This document shows positions 35,027-42,758 of a stretch of DNA of 43,643 nucleotides, piece by piece. The notes beneath the pieces were generated by a model. That model had not been told where the DNA came from. It searched no databases and saw only the letters and a program-made list of their open reading frames with translations. Origin of the DNA: Acetobacter persici JCM 25330. Its GTDB lineage: Bacteria; Pseudomonadota; Alphaproteobacteria; Acetobacterales; Acetobacteraceae. Made by a program: the position numbers and the translations under genes. The stretch's first letter is position 1, and each line of letters starts with the position of its first letter. The stretch covers positions 1-43,643 of the forward strand of contig NZ_BAJW01000028.1 of assembly GCF_000613905.1 (NCBI RefSeq). The letters run 5' to 3'.

Positions 35027-35314
35027 TCACTCCACACCGTAGAGCTGACGCCTGTGAGCATCAGCGTCGCATTTCTTGCGCACTTCTTTAACGCTCCCCC
35101 ACACGCCGATCCCTGCAGCAAAGGCAATGAAGGGGTGCCACCAAAGTCCAATCGCAACACCACACAGAACCTGCCCCATCACACTGCCATACTGTGCGAT
35201 CCGGTATTCTTCTCTGTGCTTGGCTTCAATTTCCCCGAATTCCGCTTCATACTCGGCCCGACGCTGCTCCAGCCGACTGGAAGACTGCGCGCCAGATGCA
35301 TCGTGCTCACCCAT
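35027..35314 (-). CDS. small membrane protein with coiled-coil front (95 aa)
   Basis: The ATG at 35314 overlaps the stop of the preceding reconstructed gene by 8 bp, which favours it over a frame extending to 35344. Residues 15-42 are charged helix (RLEQRRAEYEAEFGEIEAKH), followed by one or two membrane-spanning stretches (VMGQVLCGVAIGLWWHPFIA). The tail is basic. No family recognised. It ends a three-gene cluster of small proteins transcribed away from the CI-like repressor. Confidence 0.55.
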   Translation of the reverse strand: MGEHDASGAQSSSRLEQRRAEYEAEFGEIEAKHREEYRIAQYGSVMGQVLCGVAIGLWWHPFIAFAAGIGVWGSVKEVRKKCDADAHRRQLYGVE

Positions 35315-35443
35315 GAAACACCTCATGCACAAGACCGGCGACAATCAGCATGATCCCCACTGGTATCATGATGTCCGTTGCCAGAAAGACCGCACCCAGT
35401 CCGATGACCGCAATCACGGCGAGCCCACCAAGAGTGTCAGCAT
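35307..35443 (-). CDS. 45-aa membrane protein, frame broken by one base
   Basis: An ATG at 35443 with GGAGGGG five to eleven bases upstream leads into a frame that stops after nine codons. If one G is added directly after it (ATGGCT instead of ATGCT), the frame continues as MADTLGGLAVIAVIGLG and on through a second hydrophobic stretch (IPVGIMLIVAGLVHEVFHG) to a stop that overlaps the next ATG by 8 bp. The product would be a two-helix membrane protein of 45 residues. Size and topology recall small phage membrane proteins, but no function is assigned. The overlap and ribosome site support the repaired reading. Confidence 0.5.
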
Positions 35444-35469
35444 CTACCCCTCCCGTCCTGTTTGTTCAC

Positions 35470-35705
35470 TTAAAGCCGCCCGATATCACGACACAGGCCC
35501 AGCAGATGCGAGAGCCGCTGTTGCAGGACAGAGCCCAGAACGATCAGTCCTTCGAGCAGGCGGCTCCATCACTATCGCCACGCAGATCATCCAGTCGGCT
35601 TCGAAGCAATCCGTGCTCCAGTTCGACCAGCCTGAACACGTCGTGCAGGCCGGCATGTAACTCTTCGAGACGAGGATCCGAGGTAGTTTCATGAGACGCA
35701 GACAT
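35470..35705 (-). CDS. 78-aa helical protein, frame broken by one base
   Basis: From ATG 35705 the frame reads MSASHETTSDPRLEELHAGL and onward through ELEHGLLRSRLDDLRGDSD, then stops early. One extra base in the GG at 35559-35560 (plus-strand letters) lets it continue as GLIVLGSVLQQRLSHLLGLC to a stop at 35470. The restored 78-residue protein is two amphipathic helices. It would head the small-gene cluster and diverge from the repressor gene. No family recognised. Confidence 0.5.
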
Positions 35706-35834
35706 CATAATCCCTTCGACAAGACGAGGGTTTCATGCGAAGTTCGGCTTGCAAACCACGACGCCTCGCACATTAACCTTTCTCAATGCATACGATGTTT
35801 CGACTATACACACAAGCGGTTTTCTGCATATTTC

Positions 35835-35860
35835 AAGCCTCCCTGTTCTTCTGGAGGCTT
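35835..35860 (+). promoter_or_regulatory. hairpin covering the repressor ribosome site
   Basis: AAGCCTCC at 35835-35842 and GGAGGCTT at 35853-35860 pair perfectly around a 10-nt loop. The right arm contains the Shine-Dalgarno GGAGG (35853-35857) for the ATG at 35862. In RNA this stem would hide the ribosome site; in DNA it could also be an operator half-site pair. Confidence 0.6.
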
Positions 35861-35861
35861 A

Positions 35862-36536
35862 ATGTCCCGACGCAACCGAAAGCGCCCGCTCATGGATGAT
35901 CAACTGACCCTCATGCGTGAACGGGGAGAGCGGCTCCGTCAGGCGGCTCAGGCCATCGGTATTACACGCGCAGCCAAAACAGCAGGCGTGCCCTACACAA
36001 CCCTGCGCGACTATATGAATGGTGGAGAAATGAAGTTCTCTTCCATCGCCTCTCTCGCACGAACCTGCGGTGTGTCTCTCGACTGGCTGGCTTATGGCGT
36101 CGGAGAAGAACCACCCCCTCCCCAGACACCGGAGGAAGCGCCCGCCAGGAGCGGTCACCAGGCCGTCATCCCCTGGCTGGACAACCGCGAAGACGGGCTG
36201 CGTATCAGCAAAAGCTGGCTTGCCAGAACCTTCCGACAGGATGGCACAGCCTTACGGCTCGTGAGCGTCATTGGGGATGCCATGCTCCCCACTCTGGTCG
36301 AGAACGATCTCGTGATCCTCGATACAGCCAATCAGCAAATTCATGGTAGTGGCCTGTTCGCTCTTGCTGTGGACGACAGTATCCTGATCCGGCGGCTTGA
36401 ACGCCGACTGGATGGCGGTCTACGCGTCATCGCTGACAATGACCGCTATCCGCCTCAGGATCTGACACAGGACGAAGCATCCGACCTGAAGATTGTCGGG
36501 GAAGTGCTCTGGACTGGAGGCCTTCCCAAGCGTTAA
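35862..36536 (+). CDS. CI/LexA-like repressor with inactive S24 domain
   Basis: 224 residues from the ATG with GGAGG five bases upstream; an open frame reaches further back but lacks protein character. Residues 20-78 hold a helix-turn-helix (GITRAAKTAGVPYTTLRDY). Residues about 100-220 form an S24 peptidase-like dimerisation domain, but the catalytic serine of GDSMxPTL is alanine (VIGDAMLPTL, Ala140) and the catalytic lysine position reads ILIRRL (Arg177). Normal family members cleave themselves when RecA is activated; this one should not. It may act as a stable repressor, or be relieved by an antirepressor. Divergent small genes on the other strand are the likely targets. Confidence 0.8.
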   Translation: MSRRNRKRPLMDDQLTLMRERGERLRQAAQAIGITRAAKTAGVPYTTLRDYMNGGEMKFSSIASLARTCGVSLDWLAYGVGEEPPPPQTPEEAPARSGHQAVIPWLDNREDGLRISKSWLARTFRQDGTALRLVSVIGDAMLPTLVENDLVILDTANQQIHGSGLFALAVDDSILIRRLERRLDGGLRVIADNDRYPPQDLTQDEASDLKIVGEVLWTGGLPKR

Positions 36537-36540
36537 GCAG

Positions 36541-36669
36541 CCCCGCGATGCGCCATAAATGATTTTTCGTAGATTATAGTCATTTTTTCGCTTGTTGTAT
36601 GGGTTTCTTCGCAGTATTTGTTCCTGAGAAATACCGCCTATTTTCTGGCGGCGATCTCAGGAGTCCTCT
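36541..36669. other. intergenic region before the FkbM gene
   Basis: Contains an imperfect stem (ACCGCC and TGGCGG around 36634-36654) and, at 36658, AGGAG seven bases before a GTG start. No gene supported. Confidence 0.35.
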
Positions 36670-37547
36670 GTGCTGTTCTCCCCTGCCCTTCCCCCGCTGA
36701 CAGACCCTCAGCCGGGTCAGGCCGCACTTGCCCCGTTCGGCAGCTATCCCATGACACGCCGCCAGCACCTTGCCCGCATGCTGATGCATGAACGCCCACT
36801 CGGACGAGGACTCTTACGGCGTGCCGCAGTCTCATGGTTCCAGCAGGGACCCCAGATCGTAGATGGCACCTTGTTTGGCTATCGGGTCAGATTTTATCCG
36901 CGTGATAACCAGACCGATGCCTATGCGGCCATCTGTGGTGGATTTTATAAAAGACGCGAACTCCGCTGGCTGCGCAGCATTCTCTCCCCGGACGCCAGTT
37001 TCGTAGATATTGGTGCAAATATGGGGTTTTTCTCCCTGTACGCGGCCCGCTGTCACACACGTAAAATTCTGGCGGTTGAAGCTAATCCGGTTCTGATGGC
37101 ACGGTTTCGGGAAACACTCGCCTGAATGAGCTCCTTCCGATCTGGTGCGTTGCCTGCGCGGTGGGCGCGACATCAGGAAATGGAGAGCTAAGGCCCCGCC
37201 ACCATGACCTCGGCAGCGGCCAGATCTCCGCCGCCCCTTCCGAAAAAACACATGCAGGACAGCAGGCGGCAACCATCCCCGTTCGTCCTCTCAAAGATAT
37301 TGTCCAGGAAGCTGGTCTGAAGACCATCACTCTGATGAAGCTTGATATTGAAGGGATGGAACATTCCGTGCTGGACACCTATTTTAGAGATGTCTCTCCG
37401 ATGCTTTATCCGCAACACCTGATTCTGGAACGTCCCGTTCGCCGCGAATTACGACAAGCCCTGGAGCATCTGCTGATTGCCAGTTCACTTTATAGGATCA
37501 GCGGACGCACACGCACCAATGTTCTTCTGTCACGAAACCCTTCATAA
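36670..37547 (+). CDS. FkbM-family methyltransferase, one-base frameshift
   Basis: Two frames, 36670-37125 and 37161-37547, together give one FkbM-type protein. The first carries VDIGANMGFFSLYAARCH (SAM motif I) and ILAVEANP (motif II); the second carries ITLMKLDIEGMEHSVLDTYF, the FkbM hallmark. One missing base near 37117-37121 separates them; adding it reads TLRLNEL or TLGLNEL into CAVGATSGNGEL. The restored length is about 292 residues. GTG start with AGGAG upstream. FkbM enzymes O-methylate sugars or other small substrates, commonly in surface polysaccharide loci. As given, the gene is split and likely inactive. Confidence 0.75.
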
Positions 37548-37638
37548 AAAACGATAGATTTCAAAAACAGGATCATTGTTTCAAAGATTCCCTCTATCTG
37601 GAAAAACTGCTGCCTGCGAACAGGCAGCAGCGTTAAGA

Positions 37639-37848
37639 TCAGCTCTGGTTTGGGGAGCCTTCCAGCGCATCACACGCCCGTTCAAGCTTCTCGGTCAGAT
37701 CCTCGCCCAACAAAATCAGACCATCGATGGTGTCTGTCGATCCATCCCTCACCTCTTTCAGACCAGCAATCAGAGCTGCACGCATGATCAGCATGACTTC
37801 GTAAACATCCTGAACAGGCGTTGAGGTCGCGCAGAATTGATTTGACAT
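37639..37848 (-). CDS. hypothetical helical protein (69 aa)
   Basis: ATG at 37848 opens MSNQFCATSTPVQDVYEVML and a mostly helical product (LIMRAALIAGLKEVRDGSTD, then LILLGEDLTEKLERACDALEG). The frame extends to 37902, but the upstream part has poor coding character. Small size and helical hairpin pattern suggest a regulator or phage-type accessory protein, without a recognised family. Flanking sequence on both sides lacks convincing genes. Confidence 0.55.
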   Translation of the reverse strand: MSNQFCATSTPVQDVYEVMLIMRAALIAGLKEVRDGSTDTIDGLILLGEDLTEKLERACDALEGSPNQS

Positions 37849-38135
37849 GGATAATTTTCTTTCTGAAACGTCGTTATCCTCGAAAACGAAGAAAATCCTC
37901 ACGCGCAGTCACACGGGAGCCCCGATGACACACGCACACGATGACCTCTTCCTTTTTGGGGAGAAGGGCGACAACCCTTCGAAAGCTTCTCAAATTCTCA
38001 AAAAGACTAAGGAAAATGACGAACTTCCACGAGTCAGGTGACTTACGGAAACCAATCAAACGGCAGCCGCAGATTACCCAGAGGAAAAAGGGACTGCACA
38101 GAGCAGCCCCTTTTCCATCCACCTTCTCTTATACG

Positions 38136-38798
38136 CTACTCAAAGTCACGGTAGACGCGGTCTTCCATGACCTGCCACCCCTGTGCCTTTCCGAATGGTT
38201 CTGAAACGGGTGGAGGCGGTGTGCGGGCAACAGAAAGCGCTGCGAGCATATTCAAACGGCTCTCGGCAAGAAGGTGACGCAAGACAACACGCGACTGCAT
38301 CATCCGCGTGAAAGCTTCACATTCAAACCAGGGAACTTCAAAACTGGGCTGAAGATACTCGACCAGTTCTGCTAAAGAATAGTCGCTGCTTTTGCCAAGG
38401 TCATAGATCCGGGCGAGCTTATGGAGACACAGATGATACGGTCGTTCTCCCCACGGAGCACCAAGCAAGCGGTGCAGGAAGGAGACATTATAACCCGCCA
38501 AACACAAAGGGAGCCTTTGATCATGTGGAAACACAGCGTTGAAGAGACGATCTTCAACGACAAAGTCACTTCCTCCCCGTTCGCCAGGAACCTTCTGAAG
38601 CACACCTTGGAAAACCTCACCATTCACATCGGCAAAAGTCTGATCAGGCCGCATCACCAGATCGCAATACGCAAGCGATATCGGCAGCCCCTCTGCAAGT
38701 TGGGGCTGTCCGGGCCCTATCGGGGCGATATCGAGAAGCCGAATTGTGCCTTCGCTCCATCGCGGCAGGATAGTCGCGTCTTCTTTTAGCTTTGTCAT
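38136..38798 (-). CDS. hypothetical protein (220 aa) paired with nuclease-like gene
   Basis: ATG lies 2 bp after the upstream stop, so the two genes form a unit. The product is globular with no transmembrane segment: early GTIRLLDIAPIGPGQPQLAE, a Cys/Trp-rich middle (GAPWGERPYHLCLHKLARIY) and a helical C-terminal half (AFTRMMQSRVVLRHLLAE). I do not recognise the family. Pairing with a protein that carries a D-ExV-like motif suggests a two-component DNA-processing or defence unit, possibly carried by a phage-like or plasmid element. Confidence 0.65.
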   Translation of the reverse strand: MTKLKEDATILPRWSEGTIRLLDIAPIGPGQPQLAEGLPISLAYCDLVMRPDQTFADVNGEVFQGVLQKVPGERGGSDFVVEDRLFNAVFPHDQRLPLCLAGYNVSFLHRLLGAPWGERPYHLCLHKLARIYDLGKSSDYSLAELVEYLQPSFEVPWFECEAFTRMMQSRVVLRHLLAESRLNMLAALSVARTPPPPVSEPFGKAQGWQVMEDRVYRDFE

Positions 38799-38800
38799 GA

Positions 38801-39433
38801 TCAGGCTCCCCGCAACGCGACGTCATCGACAAGATCAATGCAGAGATCTTTCAGCTCCGCGGGACGGGCAAACATGTCGAGCCAGACCACGACCGGTGTT
38901 ATCTCGAGAGAGCGATAGAACCCGAGACGCTGATCAAGACGCGCAAGCCATCTGCGTTCCTCTTCATTTCGGGTGATACGATCAGACCCGCAGCAGCCCA
39001 CGACTTCTATGTAGCGGGAAACATTCCCTTTCCGTAACGTTAGATCGGCACGAAAAAGCCCTTCACTAAGGCAGATGGGTTCGTGCACATCCACATGCAT
39101 GTTGCGGCGCTTCAGAGCGCACAGCATCTGGTAGACAATGCGTTCAGGCAGAGAGTCCAGGAGTGTGCCGTCAGAAGCAACTGGCCCAGAGACAGGCAAA
39201 TGGGGCCAGCAACCGGCGGCTGTTTGCTGCACGCGAGACCATTCAAGCGTGCCGCTCTCGCCAATAAAAACGAGATGCTGCCCGGCTGCTCCCATAAATC
39301 GAAACATGTGAGAATTCGGCGGTGCGCCCAACGCAAGCGCCATATTTTTATAAAGCCGCAGATCCTCTTTCGTGGGATAAAAGATAGAGGACAAAGCAGA
39401 CGAACTACTAGTTTTTGTTGAAAACGTAGTCAT
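38801..39433 (-). CDS. possible PD-(D/E)XK-like protein (210 aa)
   Basis: ATG 39433 starts MTTFSTKTSSSSALSS; the open frame continues upstream, but that part is low in coding character. In the second half the order LPERIVYQMLCAL, FRADLTLRKG and RYIEVVGCCG fits the E, D, ExV/K core of restriction-like nucleases such as TnsA- or Vsr-type folds, with the usual Lys replaced. A strand and helix with VVVWLDMF follow. The N-terminal half is unassigned. It precedes the 220-aa gene by 2 bp. Calling it a nuclease is inference; a fold search would test it. Confidence 0.5.
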   Translation of the reverse strand: MTTFSTKTSSSSALSSIFYPTKEDLRLYKNMALALGAPPNSHMFRFMGAAGQHLVFIGESGTLEWSRVQQTAAGCWPHLPVSGPVASDGTLLDSLPERIVYQMLCALKRRNMHVDVHEPICLSEGLFRADLTLRKGNVSRYIEVVGCCGSDRITRNEEERRWLARLDQRLGFYRSLEITPVVVWLDMFARPAELKDLCIDLVDDVALRGA

Positions 39434-39618
39434 GAAAGTTCCAGTAGATAGCGTAAACCCGTAAGGAAGCTGTGCCGTGAAGGCACCCTTCTTTTTCTGG
39501 GGAGGCTGGAAAGCCAACCTCAAACACTGCCCCTTCTTCCGGACCGGCTACCGCTCAAACAAAAAACATCCCCCCTCTCTCCGGAAAGTAGGCACATCAC
39601 TGCCGACGACACACTCAC

Positions 39619-39888
39619 TCAGGCGCAGAAAAAGTCGGGAACGACTTCTCTCCGCTCTTTTTCGAGAATTTCATCATTTTCGCCAATAATTATGTTTGTG
39701 GAAAAATCGTTGTATTTTTTGCTTATCATAATTGCGGTGTTTGGACGCTTTTCAACGCTCCTGGACGAGCCAGAAGGCGGGAGAATTTCACTACGAATCA
39801 ACAACCTAAATCTGTTCTTTGACTGACCACCTGGCTGCCGGCAGGCAGTCAGCACGAAGTGTTTTTCGGTGCCCTGCACCAAAAACAC
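39619..39888 (-). CDS. possible small protein (89 aa), uncertain
   Basis: GTG-initiated frame reading MFLVQGTEKHFVLTACRQPG and ending in a charged stretch (ENDEILEKERREVVPDFF). Composition is protein-like but no family, ribosome site or partner gene supports it. It borders the AT-rich block. Confidence 0.3.
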   Translation of the reverse strand: MFLVQGTEKHFVLTACRQPGGQSKNRFRLLIRSEILPPSGSSRSVEKRPNTAIMISKKYNDFSTNIIIGENDEILEKERREVVPDFFCA

Positions 39889-39901
39889 GGTATCGTGCCA
39901 T

Positions 39902-41121
39902 CTTTCTCTCTTTTTGACTTATTTAACAGCTTTGTAATGTTATTTATGTCTTTTTCCTTCTCATTCTGGTTTCTGACAAAGCTGTCGTTCTCTTTCTTCA
40001 AAAATGATCTAAACACCCCTTAAAAGGCGCCTGTATCCATTTATTTGAGGCTCTCGTGTCCATGAGCAAGCCGGAGAAAATCATTCACAGAGGCGTTTTA
40101 ATGCCTTTTTATGCAATCGTGGTGTTTTGTGTTTTAGGTGATTTTCCGTTTTTTCGGTGTCTTTTTTTGTTAAGAATCTTGTCGAAAAAACACGGATTCT
40201 GTTTTGCCTTCCACTTCGGTTTTTGCTGTGTTTTTGGATGTTTTTCCTTATTATAATTTTTTACGCTAAAAATCTCATCAATTTCATCTATATTGGAAAC
40301 AATTTTGGATTCTTTTTAGAATACTCTAAATTATTTTCAATTCCGAAAAAAATCTTTGTAATGAAATCTTTTATAACTCTCGTATTTTCATTTCTTAATT
40401 TTCTTTGAAATCTTTTGAATATAGACGATATCGAAATTTTAATTTTTGAGGAGCTTTATATTCTGTAAATATCCTTGAAATTATAGAGAAAAATAAGAAT
40501 ATTACATTCATTTTCGATTGCAGACTTTGGAAACATGCGTAGATCTTATTTAAACGACAAATACGTCATTATGATTTTGATGATCTGAGATAGCACATTT
40601 CCTATTTATATTTTTGTTTTTTTCGATATCTAAGAGATTCACATATCTCCATACTAATAATAAGAAAAAATATTTGTGATATTTAAAATAAAAAAATATA
40701 AATATCATGAAATCCACTTCTCATTATTTTCTCATAAAAACCTTTCATATTTTGAAAAAAATCATTTATAATTTCACGTCAAATCATTAACGCATTTTCT
40801 TTTTCATTTTCACGACATTATTCATCATTCAACACTGTGTTGATTTCTATTTCTTGAAAATCATTAAGGAATAGAAATTTTTATGATAATCAGCATATTT
40901 TGATAACACTCAGAATAATCACAGAAATGTGAACTATCTACTGACAATCTCGATAATTGTTAAAAAGTAATGATTTTCTTCCTTAATTTATACATTTTCT
41001 TATTATTTCTTCTTTCATATTTGTTTTGGATTTATTTTTTCTTTATTTTAATTTTTTTATTTATTTTTATGATTATTTATTTTTTGTTGATAAGCCACTC
41101 CGTTTTGATATTTATAAAATA
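39902..41121. other. very AT-rich stretch without a supported gene
   Basis: The base composition changes abruptly here: long T- and A-runs, few G/C, many ATTTTC/GAAAAT patches. Plus-strand frames at 40056-40256 and 40157-40408 are Phe/Cys/Leu-rich consequences of T-runs and are not convincing proteins. No iteron array, DnaA-box cluster or CRISPR repeat is visible by eye. Candidates are a silenced foreign DNA block, a promoter-rich region bound by xenogeneic silencers, or part of an origin. Confidence 0.55.
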
Positions 41122-41145
41122 ATGATAACTAAAGGGAGTGCTAAG

Positions 41146-41958
41146 ATGATCAGAAATACTTTTGTTTTCTCTGCTGAAGAAGAAAAAACAATATTTACTT
41201 TTGTCACTCGTTTCCCCGCTTTCATCTCGCGAGTAGCATTTGATTTCTCGCATACTGATGATATGAACAAAATTGATATTGTTTTTGTTCTTTTACGCTT
41301 AATTCATGATTTTACAGAAATTGATGGAATTGAAATCGATGATATTTTCCGAATTTATTGTGATGCAAACAATGCCTCAGAAAACTCTGAATTACGCATT
41401 ACAGCTTTCAATGAAAAAATAACAGCATATCTTTTGTCGTGCTTTCCAGATTCCAAAGAAGTGTGGGCACGCAAAATCTCTTTTTGCATAAGAAACATGG
41501 GGTTTTTCCTCTATTATAGTTTTGATTTTGTATTTTTACTTCACAAACTCAATTCTGATACAATGATTTTTGAAAAATCAAAAAATTGGAATGATAAAGA
41601 CTCAAATCATTTTAACAAAAATCAAGCACAGATATCTATTCGTTTCTCAGAAGCAATATCAACAGCTCTGACTCAAGCTGACTCGCATGACAGACTAATA
41701 GAAATTCTAGACGATGAAATAAAAAACCTGAGAAAAATAAAAAATCGAGTTGTATCATCTCGAAAATATCTTAATAAATCTGGAAAAAAATCATCTATTA
41801 CAAAAAGACATTTAAATAAATTTTACGGAAATTCAGCATCAGCATTTTTCTTTCTTATCGAACCGCTTTTAGACGTAGCTAAAAGCGAGAGTCAGCGAAA
41901 CATTCATTCTTCAAATTTGGAAGACTCAGAAAAAACAATACCCTATACCACTCTGTAA
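41146..41958 (+). CDS. orphan AT-rich gene, hypothetical protein (270 aa)
   Basis: ATG 41146 has AAGGGAG eight bases upstream; an in-frame ATG at 41122 and a long T-rich frame before it are less likely. The product starts MIRNTFVFSAEEEKTIFTFV, is rich in Phe, Ile, Lys, Asn and Ser, and has a helical, charged C-terminal region (HDRLIEILDDEIKNLRKIKN, then KKSSITKRHLNKFYG). No recognised motif; no signal peptide. Codon use is extremely A/T-ending compared with all other genes here, so it was probably acquired from a distant low-GC source. Function unknown. Confidence 0.65.
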   Translation: MIRNTFVFSAEEEKTIFTFVTRFPAFISRVAFDFSHTDDMNKIDIVFVLLRLIHDFTEIDGIEIDDIFRIYCDANNASENSELRITAFNEKITAYLLSCFPDSKEVWARKISFCIRNMGFFLYYSFDFVFLLHKLNSDTMIFEKSKNWNDKDSNHFNKNQAQISIRFSEAISTALTQADSHDRLIEILDDEIKNLRKIKNRVVSSRKYLNKSGKKSSITKRHLNKFYGNSASAFFFLIEPLLDVAKSESQRNIHSSNLEDSEKTIPYTTL

Positions 41959-42191
41959 ATGATGAGTCCTAAAAAAATTATCTTCGCTTTGAAGCGTCAA
42001 CCACGATTCCACTCCTTTTGTCATGAATGAGCAACAAAATCATGAAGCAACTTTTTTGATGTCGACGAGAAACTGTTGAGCCTCAACGATCTTAACAATC
42101 AGCTTGAAATCTTTTCCTAGACTGTGAATCTTGAGGTGTTCCGTCTTGGTCTAAACAGGATGGAGGGTTTTAGAACCCTCTAGGTCCGTCC
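41959..42191. other. intergenic remnant downstream of ureE
   Basis: The expected ureF and ureG genes are absent. Minus-strand frame 42040-42150 reads as a protein-like scrap without start codon (KIHSLGKDFKLIVKIVEAQQ), perhaps the end of a lost gene. A stem of seven pairs lies at 42163-42180. Confidence 0.4.
42163..42180 (-). terminator. hairpin after ureE, possible terminator
   Basis: GAGGGTT at 42163-42169 and AACCCTC at 42174-42180 pair around a TTAG loop, 12 bp past the ureE stop on the minus strand. The following T-content is weak, so termination efficiency is uncertain. Confidence 0.4.
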
Positions 42192-42758
42192 TTAGCCATG
42201 GGAATGGCTGTGCCCACCATGGTGATGGTGCCCTTCAGTCCCGTGTTCATGCCCCTGCGCATGGTCATGGTCATGACCATGACCATGACCATGACCATGA
42301 CCATGGTGGGTATGCCCATGTTCACGCGCTGCATAGGCCCCACTTTCCGGGTCAAATGCAGCCTGCACCCGGTGTACGTGGCCACCAAGGCCTTTCACCA
42401 TATCTGCAATGACGTGGTCATACCGTATTAAAATACGGTCCGGCTCAATGGCAGCGGGCGAGTGCCGATTACCCAAGTGCCATGCAAGCTGCACCAAATG
42501 CAGCGGGTTTTGTGCCCGCACTTCCATTAACTCTTCTGGTAAGGCGTCTACTTTTATAATGCGTCCATCTTCAAGGCGCAGCCCCTCTCCCGCTCGCAAC
42601 AGACGGGCATGTTGAAGCTCAAGCAGCACTTTTTCACCAGACTGCAAAGGCAGCACCATGCGCCGCCGGTGCCATCCTTCATAATCTGCGCAAAACACAT
42701 CAGTCGCTTGCTCAGTAGGCCAACTGCCTACAGGCAGAATTTTTGCAACACGTTTCAT
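42192..42758 (-). CDS. ureE: urease accessory protein UreE (nickel metallochaperone)
   Basis: 188 residues from the ATG whose A is the last base of the ureC stop (TGATG). The N-terminal domain (MKRVAKILPVGSW, FCADYEGWHRRRMVLPLQ) and the metal-binding C-terminal domain (NPLHLVQLAWHLGNRHSPAA, then RILIRYDHVIADMVKGLGGH) are complete and match UreE in order and length. The last 40 residues are His/Gly/Asp-rich and should bind several nickel ions. UreE delivers nickel to the urease active site with UreD/F/G. Because ureC is truncated and ureF/G are missing here, the gene is probably stranded and no longer useful unless a second urease locus exists. Confidence 0.95.
   Translation of the reverse strand: MKRVAKILPVGSWPTEQATDVFCADYEGWHRRRMVLPLQSGEKVLLELQHARLLRAGEGLRLEDGRIIKVDALPEELMEVRAQNPLHLVQLAWHLGNRHSPAAIEPDRILIRYDHVIADMVKGLGGHVHRVQAAFDPESGAYAAREHGHTHHGHGHGHGHGHDHDHAQGHEHGTEGHHHHGGHSHSHG
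42257..42306. repeat. hexanucleotide tandem repeat in the ureE histidine tail
   Basis: About eight near-perfect copies of a CATGGT/CATGAC-type hexamer encode the alternating Gly-His and Asp-His residues of UreE. Slippage could change the number of nickel-binding histidines without breaking the frame. Confidence 0.8.

Noticed and set aside
34990..35030. GAGAGG/CCTCTC stem after the 95-aa gene as a tRNA arm or terminator
   Set aside because: No cloverleaf can be built and no T-tract follows; at most a weak stem.
37925..38041. 38-residue plus-strand frame starting MTHAHDDLFLFGEKGDNPSK
   Set aside because: Too short, no ribosome site or homology cue, and the opposite strand is also open.
39888..39901. 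ATG at 39901 as a better start for the 89-aa frame
   Set aside because: Joining it needs two added bases in the T-run, less economical than the one-base repairs elsewhere.
40056..40408. Two plus-strand frames of 66 and 83 residues
   Set aside because: Their Phe/Leu/Cys-rich content follows from T-runs, they overlap each other, and they lack ribosome sites.
39902..41121. Possible replication origin in the AT-rich tract
   Set aside because: No iterons, DnaA-box cluster or replication gene visible by eye; AT-richness alone is not enough.
42040..42150. Minus-strand scrap containing KIHSLGKDFKLIVKIVEAQQ
   Set aside because: Protein-like but lacks a start codon and is closed upstream by a stop; kept only as a possible gene remnant.
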